Part shown: positions 22,201-35,479 of the stretch, piece by piece
How positions within the stretch are numbered: the stretch's first letter is position 1
How the letters are laid out: each line of letters starts with the position of its first letter
Source: Diploscapter coronatus
Taxonomy: Eukaryota; Nematoda; Chromadorea; Rhabditida; Rhabditidae
Direction of reading: 5' to 3'
Assembly (NCBI GenBank): GCA_964036155.1
Contig: OZ038423.1
Location: 75,779,249-75,843,248, forward strand
DNA length: 64,000 nucleotides
Program-made: the position numbers and the translations under genes
The notes under the pieces: model-generated
Told to the model about the DNA's origin: nothing
The model's input: only the letters and a program-made list of their open reading frames with translations
Database searches by the model: none

Positions 22201-25200
22201 AATCCATCTCCTCACTTCTATAAATGAACAGCTGCTGGTTCATAAGTATCATCATCTAGCCAACCAACTAACCATTCAACTGATTCTAAATACAGACTGT
22301 TTCGAATGGGTGACGTGTTCGAGAATTAATAGCCGTCTCGATTTCACAGCCGCAATTACGCAGCCATAAATAAGTCGTCAAAGATTCAGTGAGCAGCTTT
22401 GAAATAGACGGTACGACGACACAAGCGTCACGTCACTTCTATTGTGATCATCTTATTATTTGATGAAAATGAAAGAAGACGAATTTTAACACACGAAAAG
22501 TGACACAAGTGTTCATTGCAGATTTGTTCATTGTCTCGGCTCATTTCCTTTTCTTTGTTCATTCGATTGCAAAGTTCGTAGGTCACTGGCATATCTGAAA
22601 TACATATTAGTTTATTTTTGCGCACGTAAAAATTTGTCATCTTTCATTTGCATAAAATAATAACGGCGGTTACAATACAATACGAGTATGGCTACACGAT
22701 TTCTACAAACTGTTAACACGTTGTCTTTTGAATCAAGCTGTAATTTGATAAAAATCGTGCCGTCAGATTGTAAAAGACGTGTACCGTCTATACCGTCATA
22801 TTTTACTACTGATTCTGTGATACAGACATTGGCAAGAACACCTCGCGAAGTGTAACTCGTGTTTCTTGACGAAACTTTGCAAATAGATCGTTCGTTACAT
22901 AGATGATGATTCGGAAATTAACAAGTGCAACCGAGGTTGGAAACTATCAAAAATCCGTTCAAAGTAATCTTTTGTATATTTTCTCCATGCAGTTTAGTTT
23001 TCAAAAATTAGCTTACATCGAAAACACGGCACAAACAGTTTTCATATATAGAATCAAATATTCAGCTCTAATCTATCATTCATCATCAATTTCAGCGTGA
23101 CTGAAGTCGAGGTCGAGACGTAGTGAAGGCAAGCTGCATCACCGATACCTATCCAATATTATTTCATTTACCAACAAGATAAAGATTCTGTGGGCGATTT
23201 TTATACTATACCTTGATTTGTGCTTTTCTTCAGTATGCTTGACATTTCAATTTCTTTTTCGAATTAATATGAGAAGGTTCTTGTAACCGGAGTTTTGAAA
23301 GTCAACAACAAACTCCGGAATCGGGTCGGGACTTGTGAACATCTCTGATTGCCCCTGTCTCTGCTATGCATGAATGTGGTTGTTTTGGAGCGTCCCAGTT
23401 GGAATATTTCGACAACGAGCATCATTCTGTCCTGCTGTCTTGCAGTCAGCCAGTTCGTCCGTCCATCCATTTACCATTTTTCCTCGTATTCTTCATCCAT
23501 TTCACATTCCGTCTCCTAACGACGAGCTGTTTGTTCATCCCATTGGTTTCTCCGTTGCTGCTCGTCCGTTCACCTGCAGGACTCCATTCATCTCCTTCGA
23601 ATCCGTCCTCGACTTAAGACAAGCGTCTCCTTGTGTGCAGTGGCCGCTTTTCCATATCTCCCTTATTTTTTAAAAATGAACTTGAGTTCCTATGTTTTCA
23701 TTTGCCTTATCTTCTCATATGAAAATGGTGGATTGAGAGTGGAAGAATGGGGAGGTGGAGTGATGAAGTGCAGGAGGCAGGAACAGCCTGCAATGCAATG
23801 CAATGCACAAATGCAGTGTGCAGTGCAGACACCAACAGGAGGACTAATTGAGCCCGAGCGCCAATTCTGACATCCCCATCCTGCATAAAAGCCGCGGATT
23901 TTGAATCGAATACTCGAGATATCATTTTTATGCCTATTTTATAATAAGTCACATGTAGGCATGCGGAGTTTTTTCCTTCTTATTTCACAGCGATCTCAAT
24001 ATTTATATGAAATCGGTCAAAGGTCTCTTATGAATTCGAGGATTTTAGGAAAAGCACTAACTGATCATTTATCGTATTATTTCATAGGATACCTATTTCT
24101 AAATAACAGCGTAACCTACTTGAAGAATTTTAGGATAATGTTCTAAGAACAAATCTAGCTCTTTCTCGCGCAATTTGTGATCGTTAATCTCTAATAACTA
24201 ATTTGTCAATTAGTTGGGAATCCAACTCCTCATTTATTTACAAATTTGTCCATAGTAGACTATAAAATATCCATCATTTTCTCTATGAATTCTTCATGTC
24301 TTCAAAAATTCATTTCATTGACTCTCCGTCGATGCCTTTTCTCGCATTAATTTACATGCCCGAACTAGCATATTCTTCTTGGTATCCTCAAGGCTACCTA
24401 CATTATTTTATAGCATCCTGATTCGAGTTCTAGTTCCCACTATCTTATCTGAACTTGTCTACAATTTCTCTATGTGACTACATTTGCATTCTTCTAAATA
24501 TGTTCTTCACGGAGAATCATGATGAGTTAATGAGATTCAACAGTTGAGAAGTTCCATTTCCTTTTATTAGACCTGCGTTTTTCTGTCAGGTATCTCTGTG
24601 TGGCATTTCCTCGTATTCAGATAAATGAGCTAATATAATTTATGACAAGCGCATAATTGCATTCTCGATTCTGGTATGTTTGGTATGGGTCGAGTCCGAT
24701 AATAAATCGACCGGTTGATTAAACTCATTTAGAAGGCAGAGACAACATTTTTGTCCGTTCTAATTCGCGATATTTTCCGTGTCTATTTTTTTATCACTTC
24801 GATACGATTACCTCTTCATCTGCCTCATAAGGAGATTCTCCTCTTTGGACAAAGCGTAAATATTGAAATTTATCAAACTAGCCGACGATGTTCTCAGCCA
24901 ATCTCAACTCTTTGGTTCAAAATGTCCCAGCATACAGGTGCATCTATAAATTGTACCTACGTACATTTCACCTCTCTCCCAATAATACGCATATCAATGC
25001 TCTCGATTTTCTTCTTCGAGGAAAATATTTCACTTAACGTAGTTTTTTATAACGCGACTGAGAAAGTCAACTAATTCATTTTCCATTTTTGTCAGTGAAG
25101 GTGAGAGTACAAATGTATGCATGCAAATCAAAAGTTGTTTGACTTCTCAATAGTGGATGGTGAACATAAATGATTTTATGATTAGAAAGAAATCCTTCTC

Positions 25201-26978
25201 TGGCTGTATTCTTCATTTTTTTTTTAGAATAAAGGTATCCTTAATTTCGTCAGAATTAAGATGAAAATCCTAAATCTTTCTGCGAAAATTCAATATGTCA
25301 TCGCTTGCAAATGTGATAAATGAGCCTGCGTATTGTCGAAACGCATTGGTTGCACAGAAAATGCACGATTAAATCTCCGCAAACTCATGCCGACAGCATG
25401 CTCTTTGTCTCCACTTCCTCTTATCAGAATTGAGAATTATGTTTGGGTAGTTTGCTTGTAATATGAGCTTTCTCCTCGTTATCCATTCTCGATCTTATTT
25501 TCTGCCCGAATATAGCAAATCTCCGCTCGGCGTTTTTCGAATACTCAGTATGCCATGTTCAATTCCTTTTCAATATCTACTTTTAAAATAACGGAAATAT
25601 AGTCTCGCTTCATGTTTTTAAAGCTCCATTTAGCTATAGAATGTCCCTATTCTATTAGACCCTAATGTATTGGGGAAAATTCTTTTTATAAGGAATGAGT
25701 TGCAATCATTTGCAAACGAGCAAAAAATCGCCGCTATCGAATCTAAGCAATGCTCATATTTCGCGTCCTAACCCGAGCCTAACTCGTCAACATAATACCC
25801 CAATCTCACTTTACCTCATTTGCAGTGCATTCCATTTTTCAGAAACGAATCTGTACGGTTGTAATTGCTAACTAGAGAATTTAAAATCATGACGGAATTC
25901 CAAGTTCGATTTCTAAGAATGGCGATTAAAATTTCGTAGTTGTAAAGAAGAATTGATCTGCGTACTTATTGTTTTCGTCTAGCGTTGTTTTAGCGTGTCT
26001 TCACTTACACACTTCTGCTAATCCTAACTCCCTCCATGCATAACTAATCATAGCCCATATTACCGTTTGTCGAGAATTTTCTCCGATAGTAGAGAATTCT
26101 GAACGTAATTATCTTCCATATTTACACTTATCGCCCGCGCCAGATAAAAAGTACAACGAATTTATTCGAACGCATATTTTTAATGAATGTTTAATCCTAT
26201 TTTTCTCTCGTGTACCAATAAGGGAGAATGCTGAGATATTTATGGGTTCTCGAGATCAACTATTTCAGTTGCTAATCACCGACACTGCTTATGTTTTGAG
26301 AGTACTTTTGCTGACCGTAAGACAATTTGTCGATTTTACTCTTGTTCATCGAAAGGTTTATTCATCTTCTTTCTGGATATTTCCAACAAGATCTCAGTAT
26401 AATTCTAACTATTCTATCTAAGACGATTTTTTCAAGTATCATATTTAGAGCAAATAAATAAACGAAAAGCGTCGTGTATTCTTGATAAGTTAGCGCCCTT
26501 GAGGCTATCGCCCTCCACCACATAATAGTCCAAAATATTTGTCTTATTTTTAACACGCTCCTTACTATTCTCAAATCGTTTATCTGGATATCTTTCAGCT
26601 CATTTTCAGTGCCCTTCATTCTGCAATTCTCTTCGAGGATTTTCATCACTTCACAATTTTTGCATCTATCTGCCTTTTCTTCATTTTTTGACTTGTTGTG
26701 ATATTTTCATTTCACATATATAAATTTCGATACATTTCCACCTCTGTTTGTTTGATTTTGTGTAGATTCGCAAAATAATCTCAAGGATACAAATTCGTGT
26801 GAACTTTAAGCTATTTTATGGCATCGTAAAATATCATATAATTCAGATTGAAATTTGTCACTTCATTTCAAATAGTCTCTCATATTTTTCGTCACTATTT
26901 CTTGCATTTGCTGTTTGAGTTATTCTTCTTTGTAAAATTGTAATCATTTCCATAGTCAGGAGTTTTCAGACAGAATCG
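19216..26978. other. Gene-poor 7.7-kb region
   Basis: No open frame here shows a recognisable domain or paired splice sites. It holds purine-rich low-complexity DNA (about 21160-21430 and 21780-22080), a (GAAT)n microsatellite at about 21718-21741, and a short CTG run near 21275. It probably contains the missing first exon of the Ly6 gene (proximal part) and control regions of the divergent receptor gene, but nothing specific can be assigned. Confidence 0.4.
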
Positions 26979-29399
26979 ATGGAAAACGAGACGGAAGTGG
27001 TTGAAGATTTCTGCACGATTGAGAGTTTGGATAGAAGATGGTACATGGCTTTGGCAGGGAGCATTCTGTCGGTCATATCTTGCATTTCTAATTTGATCAT
27101 TGCCAAGGTGATTGATTACGAATTCTTCAAGCCATTCAATCCTAATTCAGGTTCTCCTCTCATCCAAACACAATCACTTCTTCTTTCTCGCACTTCTGGC
27201 AGTTTCTGACGTGTTTCTTTCATTAATGTACACACCAGTCATCGCTATGGACATTTTGAAGGTTTTTTTTTAATGAATATTTCTATTAAAACACTTTCCA
27301 AATAATACACAAAAATACGCCGCTCATCTTATTCATGTTGAAAATTCATCCCCATTGATAATAAGCACTGAAAACTGACTGCTACAAGAATATTCATACA
27401 CCACAAAACATAGAACCCAAAATTTAGTCGAATCAGACGAACATAATTCCAGGAACGTCTTCAAATGCTCTGGCTCTATCAAATTTACTGGTTCTATATC
27501 GGGCCTATGCTTGCTTTGTGTCATGTGAGAACCACCAAATTCATCCAACTTCTCATTAGTGCAAATAAATTCTGACAATTTCAGATATCGATGACATTCT
27601 CTTCGTACTTGATCATTCTCGCTACAATAGAGCGATTTTTAATTACGCAGAGGCAAATATTCTTCTTCAATCAAGCAGAACTCACTTTCATTACCATTCA
27701 GATCAGTCTACCTCAAATGGTTTCGTGCCAATCGCGTCTTCCTCGCCTTTCTGATGCTCTTTTTCTCCGTCGTTCTCAAGGGGCCTCTAGTGTTTGAAGT
27801 CGCTGTGAGTTGGTCTATTTTTCCTTTTCCATTTATTTATCCACGACTGTCATCATTCTCGCTTTCCAAGCATTTCACAGATTTCATCCAAATTATGTCT
27901 CCTTCCAATTATCCCCGTCCTTTCTGGAGTATTCTCCTTTCATCGAAAGTCGTCCTTTTGACGCATTCCGACACCCAATAAGTGCAATTAGAGCGTCTGA
28001 TAATTATTAAAAAAATGAAATCGTATTATTCTTTCTTAAAAGTGCAGTTTTCAAACCTAAGAAATAGTTGGAAAATTAAGAGGAAACAAGCATAATCAAA
28101 TTGAACTTGGAAAATCGAAAAAATCATCAAAACCAAAATAAAATTCGAAATTTTATTCCAATTTTCAGATAGATGAGAGACCCGAATGCAGAGACTTCCC
28201 GCTGATGGCTTTTGCTCCCTCGCTCAATAAAAAACTTGTTGACACATTTGTCTATGGCACAATATATAAATTTTATATTAGGCAAGATTAAATATCGGCA
28301 ATTAAAAAGAAATCTAAAGAGTTCATTTCAGGAACCTGTTCACTGTTTTCTTCCCATTTATTTTACTAGGTAGACCAATTATTTTATATTGAGAATCTTT
28401 TCCAATGACTGAATTAATTTAGCTCTGCTCAACTATTTGATCGTGAGGACTTTGAGAATTCAACAGAGGTCGGCAGAAATGTTCCGATTTCTCTCCTCTG
28501 ATCACAAGGTGCAAACGCTCTTCGATTCTTCAATCAACCAAATCATACACACATTCAACTATTTTCAGATAAAAATTCGCTCTGCCACGCGGCTGATGGT
28601 CCTCATCGTGTGCAGCTACCTTGTGGCCAACTTCCTCAATCTGGTCATTAGTTCCTGGGAATTCATCGACTTCGAATCCACTCAATCGGGAATGCCTTTT
28701 GTGGTTAGTTAGAAATTAGTTTTAAAATCCACCCGTCCCGTTCTAGAAAAAATAATCTTGCTCATGCCCGGCTAAGATAAGAATATTTGCTTCAACCATA
28801 CTAATAAAATCAGTCGAATATCTTTCTAATCATACTACCCATTTATCTTCACTCAGATATACGAATTCTGTGCCGATCTGACCTCACTGCTCTATGTACT
28901 GGCCTGTGCGACAAGACTACCGGTCTATTATTTCTGCAACCAAGAAATTCACGACACAATGCGAGAATTCGTTTGCTGCGAACCTGAGTTGCCCAAGTCC
29001 AATAAGTGTTCCGTTGTCATGAAATCACTGTGAGTTATTTGATATCTAAATATTTCGATGATCACTTTGAGCAAATTTTGTGAGTAAGATATTCGCGAAG
29101 AAGATATGAAGGAAAATTTTTAAAAAATCAAAGCGCTTCAAGCTCGATATTTTAGAGACCCGAATTCCACGAAACAAATTGGAACAGAGCTGGACGCGGT
29201 CGCGATAGCCATTGCGCGGCATTTGGTCGTGCCGCCAGAAGCACTCGAAATGGCTTGCAGATCGGCCAGGGAAGCCGAGAGAAACCCATTCGCGTGGCCG
29301 AAAGAGGAGCAGCAGGACGAGAATGGCAATGAAAATGCAAGTGGCAAAAAGGAACTGCTCATTTGCAACAAGGGATATAGAAGCAGAGATATTATTTGA
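26979..29399 (+). CDS. Rhodopsin-class (FMRFamide-receptor-like) GPCR
   Basis: Ten exons (26979-27107, 27151-27261, 27585-27652, 27702-27804, 28169-28281, 28332-28369, 28423-28508, 28569-28703, 28857-29029, 29156-29399) give an uninterrupted 399-residue protein. It has an N-glycosylation site (MENET), seven hydrophobic segments, a TM2 Asp (LAVSD), IERF in place of DRY after TM3, an extracellular-loop-2 Cys (PECRD), NLFTVFFPF in TM5, and a TM7 ending TRLPVYYFCN. This layout resembles nematode FMRFamide-like neuropeptide receptors; the ligand cannot be read from sequence. The long cytoplasmic tail is charged and poorly conserved in type. Introns 3 and 5 have GC donors, and in both cases the phases match perfectly. 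The first ATG follows TCAG-type acceptor sequence. Confidence 0.85.
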
Positions 29400-30654
29400 T
29401 GGCCGATAAACGCCCACAACACGCAGAGACACACATATGGCACACAACATTATTACGGTTCATAAATATGTCTTCGTCAGTAAAATAAAGATTTCTATTT
29501 CATTTTCATTTACTGGATAGTATATGCTAAATTTAACGCCATTTGATGTCGGTTATTTTCCTGCATTATTTGTGTAGTTGTTATCGAAAGATGTCGCCTA
29601 CCATCAGATTCGCTCACTTGGTCTTTCTGTTTTCCAGAGCAGCAGCGAGTGCCCTTCTGCGCTGTCTCAGCAGATGCGAATACACCAGAGGAAATACTGA
29701 AAATCACTCAATCAATAAATCAATTGATAATACTAGCTTTTTAGACCTTGGAAAATTCATAAAAATTTCAAAGAAAGTTATGCAAAAAATTCGAGAAAGT
29801 TTAAATGAAAAATGTAAGCTTTAAAAATTGTATCATATAGGATGTAGCAAAATTCCTTGCGTCATGATTAACTTATAATCTGATAATGTGTGAATTTCTC
29901 GCATTATTTTCTATTCAGAACATTTAAATTATTATATGTCAGGTTTCATTAAGTTTAAAAGAATTGAAAATTTGGAACTTCAAATTGAAATTTTTAGTAT
30001 TAATTTCGATGCAAATGAAGGAGGCGCGAATTTTCCTCTTTTTCTCTCTTTAACGAGAGAAGAACCGTAATCGTCGTCGCTATATCAATTGGCCAATTAC
30101 TGATTGTGACAAATTTTATCTCTCTCGCTAAGAGGCAAAAAGGGAAAGTGAAAAGAGGAGCCATGTAGCGTAATGACTTCAATTGTTCTTAAGAGTTGAA
30201 AATAATTCTAGGAAAGAATATTCTGCACCTAGTCCGCTATTACTCCGCTTTTATTCCTTAGGTGGCCCCGCGCGGCACCGCTGAGGAATAAGCGCGGACA
30301 AATTTCTCCGAGTTTGTAATATGAAAGATTTGTCAGTCTTTTTAGTGATAGCACCAACATTTAAACCTAGGCATACTTTATGGAGATTCTTATCAATACA
30401 CCTGCATTCATCAGCGCAGGCGCTCATCACCTACCTTATCGAATATATTTTCTCGTTTCTTTAACTATCCATTAAACACAATTTTCATGCTCAGATAATT
30501 TTCTTCAAGCAACTATTGATCGATTTAATCTCGATGATGCAGTCATCAATTTCGCCTGATCGAAATTCGTTTTTTTGCTGTTTTTATTCAAATTTAGTTA
30601 TTTTGCTGAAAAGTAAAATTTTCGGATTGATCATCATCATATTCAGCATCGAAC
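29400..30654. other. Intergenic region between receptor and helical-protein genes
   Basis: No exon could be supported. Two structured stretches occur: an imperfect inverted repeat at about 30020-30165 centred on AATTGGCCAATT, and a GC-rich hairpin at 30246-30297 (listed separately). The AATAAA-containing sequence at about 29484 can serve the upstream receptor gene. Confidence 0.4.
30246..30297. other. GC-rich hairpin
   Basis: TTATTCCTTAGGTG and CACCGCTGAGGAATAA pair with a small bulge around a CCCCGCGCGG core; CCGCTT and AGCGCGG extend the stem partly. In a window of about two-thirds AT it stands out as a potential stable RNA or DNA fold. It could be a small RNA precursor, a terminator-like fold or a MITE remnant. 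Confidence 0.35.
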
Positions 30655-33086
30655 ATGTCCAATGAAGAGGCAGAAAAGACAATTGAAGAAGAATTGGAAG
30701 AACCTACCCATGAACAAATAGAAAATTCGAAAAGTAGTCGTCGAAGTCAAGTTTTCTTATTCTAAAAACCGTATAATCTAGCTGGCGGGTTCTTTAAAAA
30801 TTTAACGAAGAAGATAGGCCATCGATCAAACACAAAGAAGAAAAATCTAACGTCGGAGAGTATTTCAGAGCCGTATAACTTTCAGTATGGATCATTACTT
30901 CCTTATAGCAAGAAAACGATTGAAATTCAGGCATATCGATCATCTTGGCGAAGATTCACTTGATGAAGAAGGCAGAAAGCTTTACGATATATTGAAGGAA
31001 AAACTTAAAGTATGAATTGAAAATCTACCGTAACGAATAAAAAGTACCAGCCACCAATGAAATTTTTGAGTGCCTCGTTTGGCCCGGAGCTGTTCGGAAT
31101 TCCGAACAACCCTGGTTTTGCCATTTTTATAATTCAATTCGGATTAAATTTTGCACATATAGTGATTATTGCATAGCGAACGGCTTAGATGTCTTATAGT
31201 TAGCCCGATTAAAATATTACAAGAATCCAAACCAATTGTTCAAGACTTGAGTGATCAGATACTTTTGTCAGGTATTATATACCGAAAAGGAATATATAAA
31301 TTCAGATAGAGGAAGGAGCTAAAGATGAAGAAAGATTTGTTATGAATGTCGTGCTAAATCGACGTGACAAACTGAGAGACTGCATCAAGAACGATCAGAA
31401 TGAAGGAATGAAAGCACCCACATCAACAGAGCTTGATAAGCCAGCACAAACCTCTAAGCATGACAATGATCATCAATCACCTCCACTACATAATCTAGTG
31501 AGCGTTTTTCAAGGAAGGCAAATTTAAAAATTTTAATTTATAAGAATTTTTAAAACTAAATTGAACGATAAGAAAATTTATTTAAAAGAAGAAAGTAATA
31601 AGAAACTAGGAATTTTAAAATTTAACAATTTTGGGAATTAGTTTCATTACGGATTATTTTTTACTGCAAGTACTTTTGTCCTAAAATGAGAGAAAGAAAG
31701 ATAAGGAAATAGCGTTTGGGACAAAAGTACGTATTTTGAGACAAAAACATTCACTTCAAATCTTTGGAACAGAACTACTCGCACATTAATTTCTCACTAA
31801 TTTGATGAATTTCAGGAATTGACGTGTCAACAAATCAAAGATATACCTGACAAACGGACAAATTTGGCCGAACTTCGCGTGGGATTCACTGAAGTACAAG
31901 GAGAGCACAATGTACAACAGGCCCTTCTTTTGCTGCATACTAGTGCGAACCACTGCTTTAAATTCATCAACAAGTTTCAAGAATCCGTATGAAAATTCGT
32001 TTTTTTCTTGCAAAATAAACTATTCTTCTAGTACAACACAGTGACAGAGAAGAAGAAGGCAGCTGAAAATGTCGGAAGTTAGCTTTTTTCCATCATTTTC
32101 CCGAATATTCTCATTTAGAACTTGCCTCTTTAAATCCACTCAGAAAAAATCTTGAGAAGGCCGAACTAAATGTTGCAGAAATTATTCATAAGGTAACGAA
32201 GTTCTTTTTCTCTGATTTCGGCTACTTGTATCTACAGACAAATATTAGGAATAGATTTGAGTAGGGAGAAGAGGGAAGATAAAAAAGATCGTCTGTAAAT
32301 ACAGAGGGTTTTGATATTTGAAATCGATTGAAAATATGCCGACTTTCAGAAAATAAAAGACGAATTTCTCACTCCTGCTCTACGCGAGCTCATGACTGCG
32401 TTCACCAGCTTCAGTGTTGCAATCGGTTCGATCCAACTACGAGGTGCGTCAGAAGGTCAAGTCACGACTATCATCAGCACTTTCGAGATCCGCATTCGCG
32501 ATTTGACTGATGAAGTTTCAGTAAGTCTTATTTGTTCTAACTGTTCTTCTGGGGGTCGAAAGCGATTTATGCCATAAAAGGGATTATTTGTACCCAAATT
32601 TACGAAGGAATTCCCTACCATTTTGGTAAAAATAGCCTTCAACCTTTCTTCTCGACTTCTTTAATTTTGCAATTTTAGAAGACGTCAAACATGCAAATTG
32701 AAAAGGTAGAACAACATCAAGCCAAGATGCACTCCTTGCTCGATGAATTGTCCGACAAGCTGCAATTCGACGCAAATGATCGGCTTGAGGTGAGAGATTT
32801 CAAGGAATTCATACAAAAATGGTAAATTGTAAACCACACGAATCAAAAGAGTGGTACGCAATTCCTCCGCCTCTTAGCCTTTTTTCCCTATTTTTCACTT
32901 TGTTTGACCTTGACCAGAGAAATATATCCTGTGTCATCATGACATGCAATTTATAAATTACCGAAATTTTAGGCGAAATTCATCGAAAAGCAGGAAGAGC
33001 AGCTGCAAAAGGTGCAGACGTACGTTCTGCCTGGGAGTCTTCTGATCGAATCGACCTTCGATTTTTCTTTCATCTATAAGGAATAA
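30655..33086 (+). CDS. Unrecognised charged, helical protein
   Basis: Nine exons (30655-30750, 30869-31009, 31306-31497, 31816-31986, 32032-32077, 32119-32192, 32350-32520, 32679-32789, 32973-33086) join in phase to about 371 residues. I do not recognise the family. The N-terminus is acidic (MSNEEAEKTIEEELEE). The middle and end are rich in Glu, Lys and Gln with heptad-like stretches such as KVEQHQAKMHSLLDELSDKL and KFIEKQEEQLQKVQ, so coiled-coil or helical-bundle structure is likely, as in BAR-like or cytoskeletal adaptor proteins. There is no signal peptide or membrane segment. The ATG follows a TTCAG acceptor. The 3' end is the weakest point: splicing at an AAG/GTGCAG donor to an exon at about 33111 would give a different short tail. 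Confidence 0.65.
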
Positions 33087-34229
33087 TTTCCCCCCACTTC
33101 CACCTGTAGGAAATGACGGAAGATATCTTTTGAATGGGACTCGATTAGAAGACGATGTTTCCAATTTTAGCAAGGGTAAATTAAAAAATTGTATTTCTTT
33201 CATCTAACTTGTTCATCATGTTCATTGCCTGAATTATTCTATGTACCGATCGCACCAATTTTTTGATGTTAATCTTTTGACCTTTTCGCTGGTCAGGAAG
33301 CTTTTGCCCACTTGCCTGGCCCAGCGATTTTGTTTATCATCCTTTTTCTATATTCTATTGCTCTTCGTCATCCCTTGATAAAGAGATCATCTCCTCCTCT
33401 ACCGTGCCCAAAACTTTGTTCTTTCTCGTGAACAGGGTAGAACACGGCTTCTATTATTTTTGTCCAAACTTATAAAATTTCAATCCGATTAAATAAGTCT
33501 AAGTATGAAAATACTTCAAAATGTAAAGTAGTTAGAAAAGGACGAAATATCACTGAAAGGAGAGCACTCGCGAAGCACCCACGAATGGTGCGTGCCATTC
33601 GCGGGTGCTCTGCTTTCAATGTAGTGTGTAAAAAAGTGAAGAAAAAATTGATTAGAGTGAAAATATCGATGAAGACACGCAGCATGACCCTCCATCCTCT
33701 ATCGAAAGTTGTATTGAATTCTTTTTATATTCTCCATATACAGACCATTGTAATTTTTTATCGATATTTGACAGTCAACATTCCTCATCAGATTAAAACC
33801 ATTTTCCAGGTATAAGTACCGAACTTCAATCTAAAATCAATAGTTTTTACGTTGCACACCCGGCAAAAATTTCCTTTCCAGCCATATATGGCTTATGAGG
33901 GTTATCATGCATAATTGTGTGAGAACTAAGCGTGCACAAACAAACACTTAACAAAAATACTAAAAAGTAAGATACGAGGTGTGCATTTGCGTCGTTTATA
34001 ATCGATAAGTAAATACACGAATAGTTTTATTTCAGCATATATCTTCAGGTGTTAGGAATCGATTTCTAGTCTGATAAAAATTGTGAGGCATCAATTTAGT
34101 AGTTTCATTCTCTTTTCATCAATTATCAATTTTAAACTCATTAATTGCAGACTTTCTCATTCAATCAATATTCTTATTATTTCCACTTTGAAGTAATACT
34201 ATGCTGATTGTTTAGGTCTCTTAACAAAG
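33087..34229. other. Intergenic region upstream of F-box/kelch copy 3
   Basis: No gene is seen apart from a possible alternative last exon of the upstream gene at about 33111-33176. A hairpin occurs at 33551-33620. The last 80 bp before 34230, including AATTGCAGACTTTCTC and a TTTAG acceptor, are shared with the upstream region of F-box/kelch copy 2. Confidence 0.4.
33551..33620. repeat. Inverted-repeat hairpin
   Basis: AGCACCCACGAATGG (33574-33588) pairs with CCATTCGCGGGTGCT (33595-33609), one mismatch, with a 6-base loop. Flanking CACTGAAAGG and CTGCTTTCAATG extend the stem after a bulge. It may be a small foldback element or a structured transcript. Confidence 0.45.
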
Positions 34230-35479
34230 ATGCTAGCCAATTTACCAGTCGAAATTATATTGTTGATCTGCGAATATCCCGAATTCAAAGATCTGGGACA
34301 ATTGGCCTGGACTAACAAGCGAATGATGCGAATAATCAAGAAATATCGGCCTACAGCGCTCGAGAGGAAAACTTTATTCTATCGTAGGAAAATATTTCTT
34401 GATGAGCGAAAATTAATTTTAGTATTTAGTATTTTATATAAACGGCAGAATTCGGGAAGGAAGAATTTGTCTGTTCGATTCGCATAATAATTCCGTTGAG
34501 CAGATTGCGAAATTTAGTAATGGTTTATCATCACACGAAATAGCAACAACAAAAGATAAAGTAGATTATTTTATTTGGCATTGCCAGTTTTTTAATTTTA
34601 GATTTTTGCATTGGACAGCGAAAAAGAACTCTTTGAAATTTTCGATCTGAATACTCGACAAATCACTAGAGGTAACATCACAAAAGCCAATATATTGGTT
34701 TAATTTTATTGCATTCTTTGAAGGTCCAGATCCTTCTGAATGGCGTAGTGCTGCATCTGTGGCGTATTTCAAAGACAAATTGTATTATTTGGGTGGAAGG
34801 GATCCTAAAACATCTCAATTTAAAAATTGCGTTGATGTAAGAAGATCGAATGAAAATCCATTAAGTAGTTTATTCAGATTTTAATAGATGGAAAACGGCA
34901 AACAGGGCCTGCATTTCCTCTTCCAATTGCACGTGCTCAAGCAATAATATGTGATGAAAGTTTATACGGTCACATTATAGCATATTCACTATTTAATTAT
35001 GGATATTCAGTTATTAATAGACAGAATAAACAAATATATCGATTATCGGACGATGAACGGGAATGGATTGAAATTGGAAAGATTCCAGAAAAACGAGTCT
35101 TTATCGAAGCTGCATCGTTAAATGGAAGAATTTACATAGCTGGAGGATACTAGTCGTTAATTTTGTATGATAAATAATGTATCATTATATATTTAGTATT
35201 GGGGAATTCAAATCTTGTCTATGCTTCGACCCCTCAGCTCCAATTGACAGTCGAATTTCCCGAATCGCTGATATGAATTATGAAAGAAAGTATCATTCAC
35301 TTGTTGCTACGAATGGAAAACTATATGCAATTGGAGGGTGAGCTGAGATTTTGAATATCTTCATACGAAATATTTGTTAACTTGGATTTCACAGATATAA
35401 TGGTGAAGATTTTTATAATTCAATAGAGGAATACGATCCACAAACGAATAAATGGCATGAAGTCGGAAAATTAACATAG
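34230..35479 (+). CDS. F-box/kelch-repeat protein (copy 3), one nonsense codon
   Basis: Exons 34230-34383, 34430-34560, 34602-34671, 34724-34836, 34878-34968, 35011-35164, 35197-35337 and 35395-35479. Exon 1 is an F-box (LPVEIILLI, LGQLAWTNKRMM) expected to bind SKP1; the others form kelch repeats (YYLGG, IAGG, NKWHEVG) for substrate recruitment by an SCF ubiquitin ligase. A TAG at 35151-35153, right after IAGGY where copy 1 has GEKSL, interrupts an otherwise open frame; the last two exons stay in frame behind it. The product is therefore either a shortened propeller or that of a recent pseudogene. AATAAAGCTTGG follows the final stop, as in copy 1. Confidence 0.65.
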
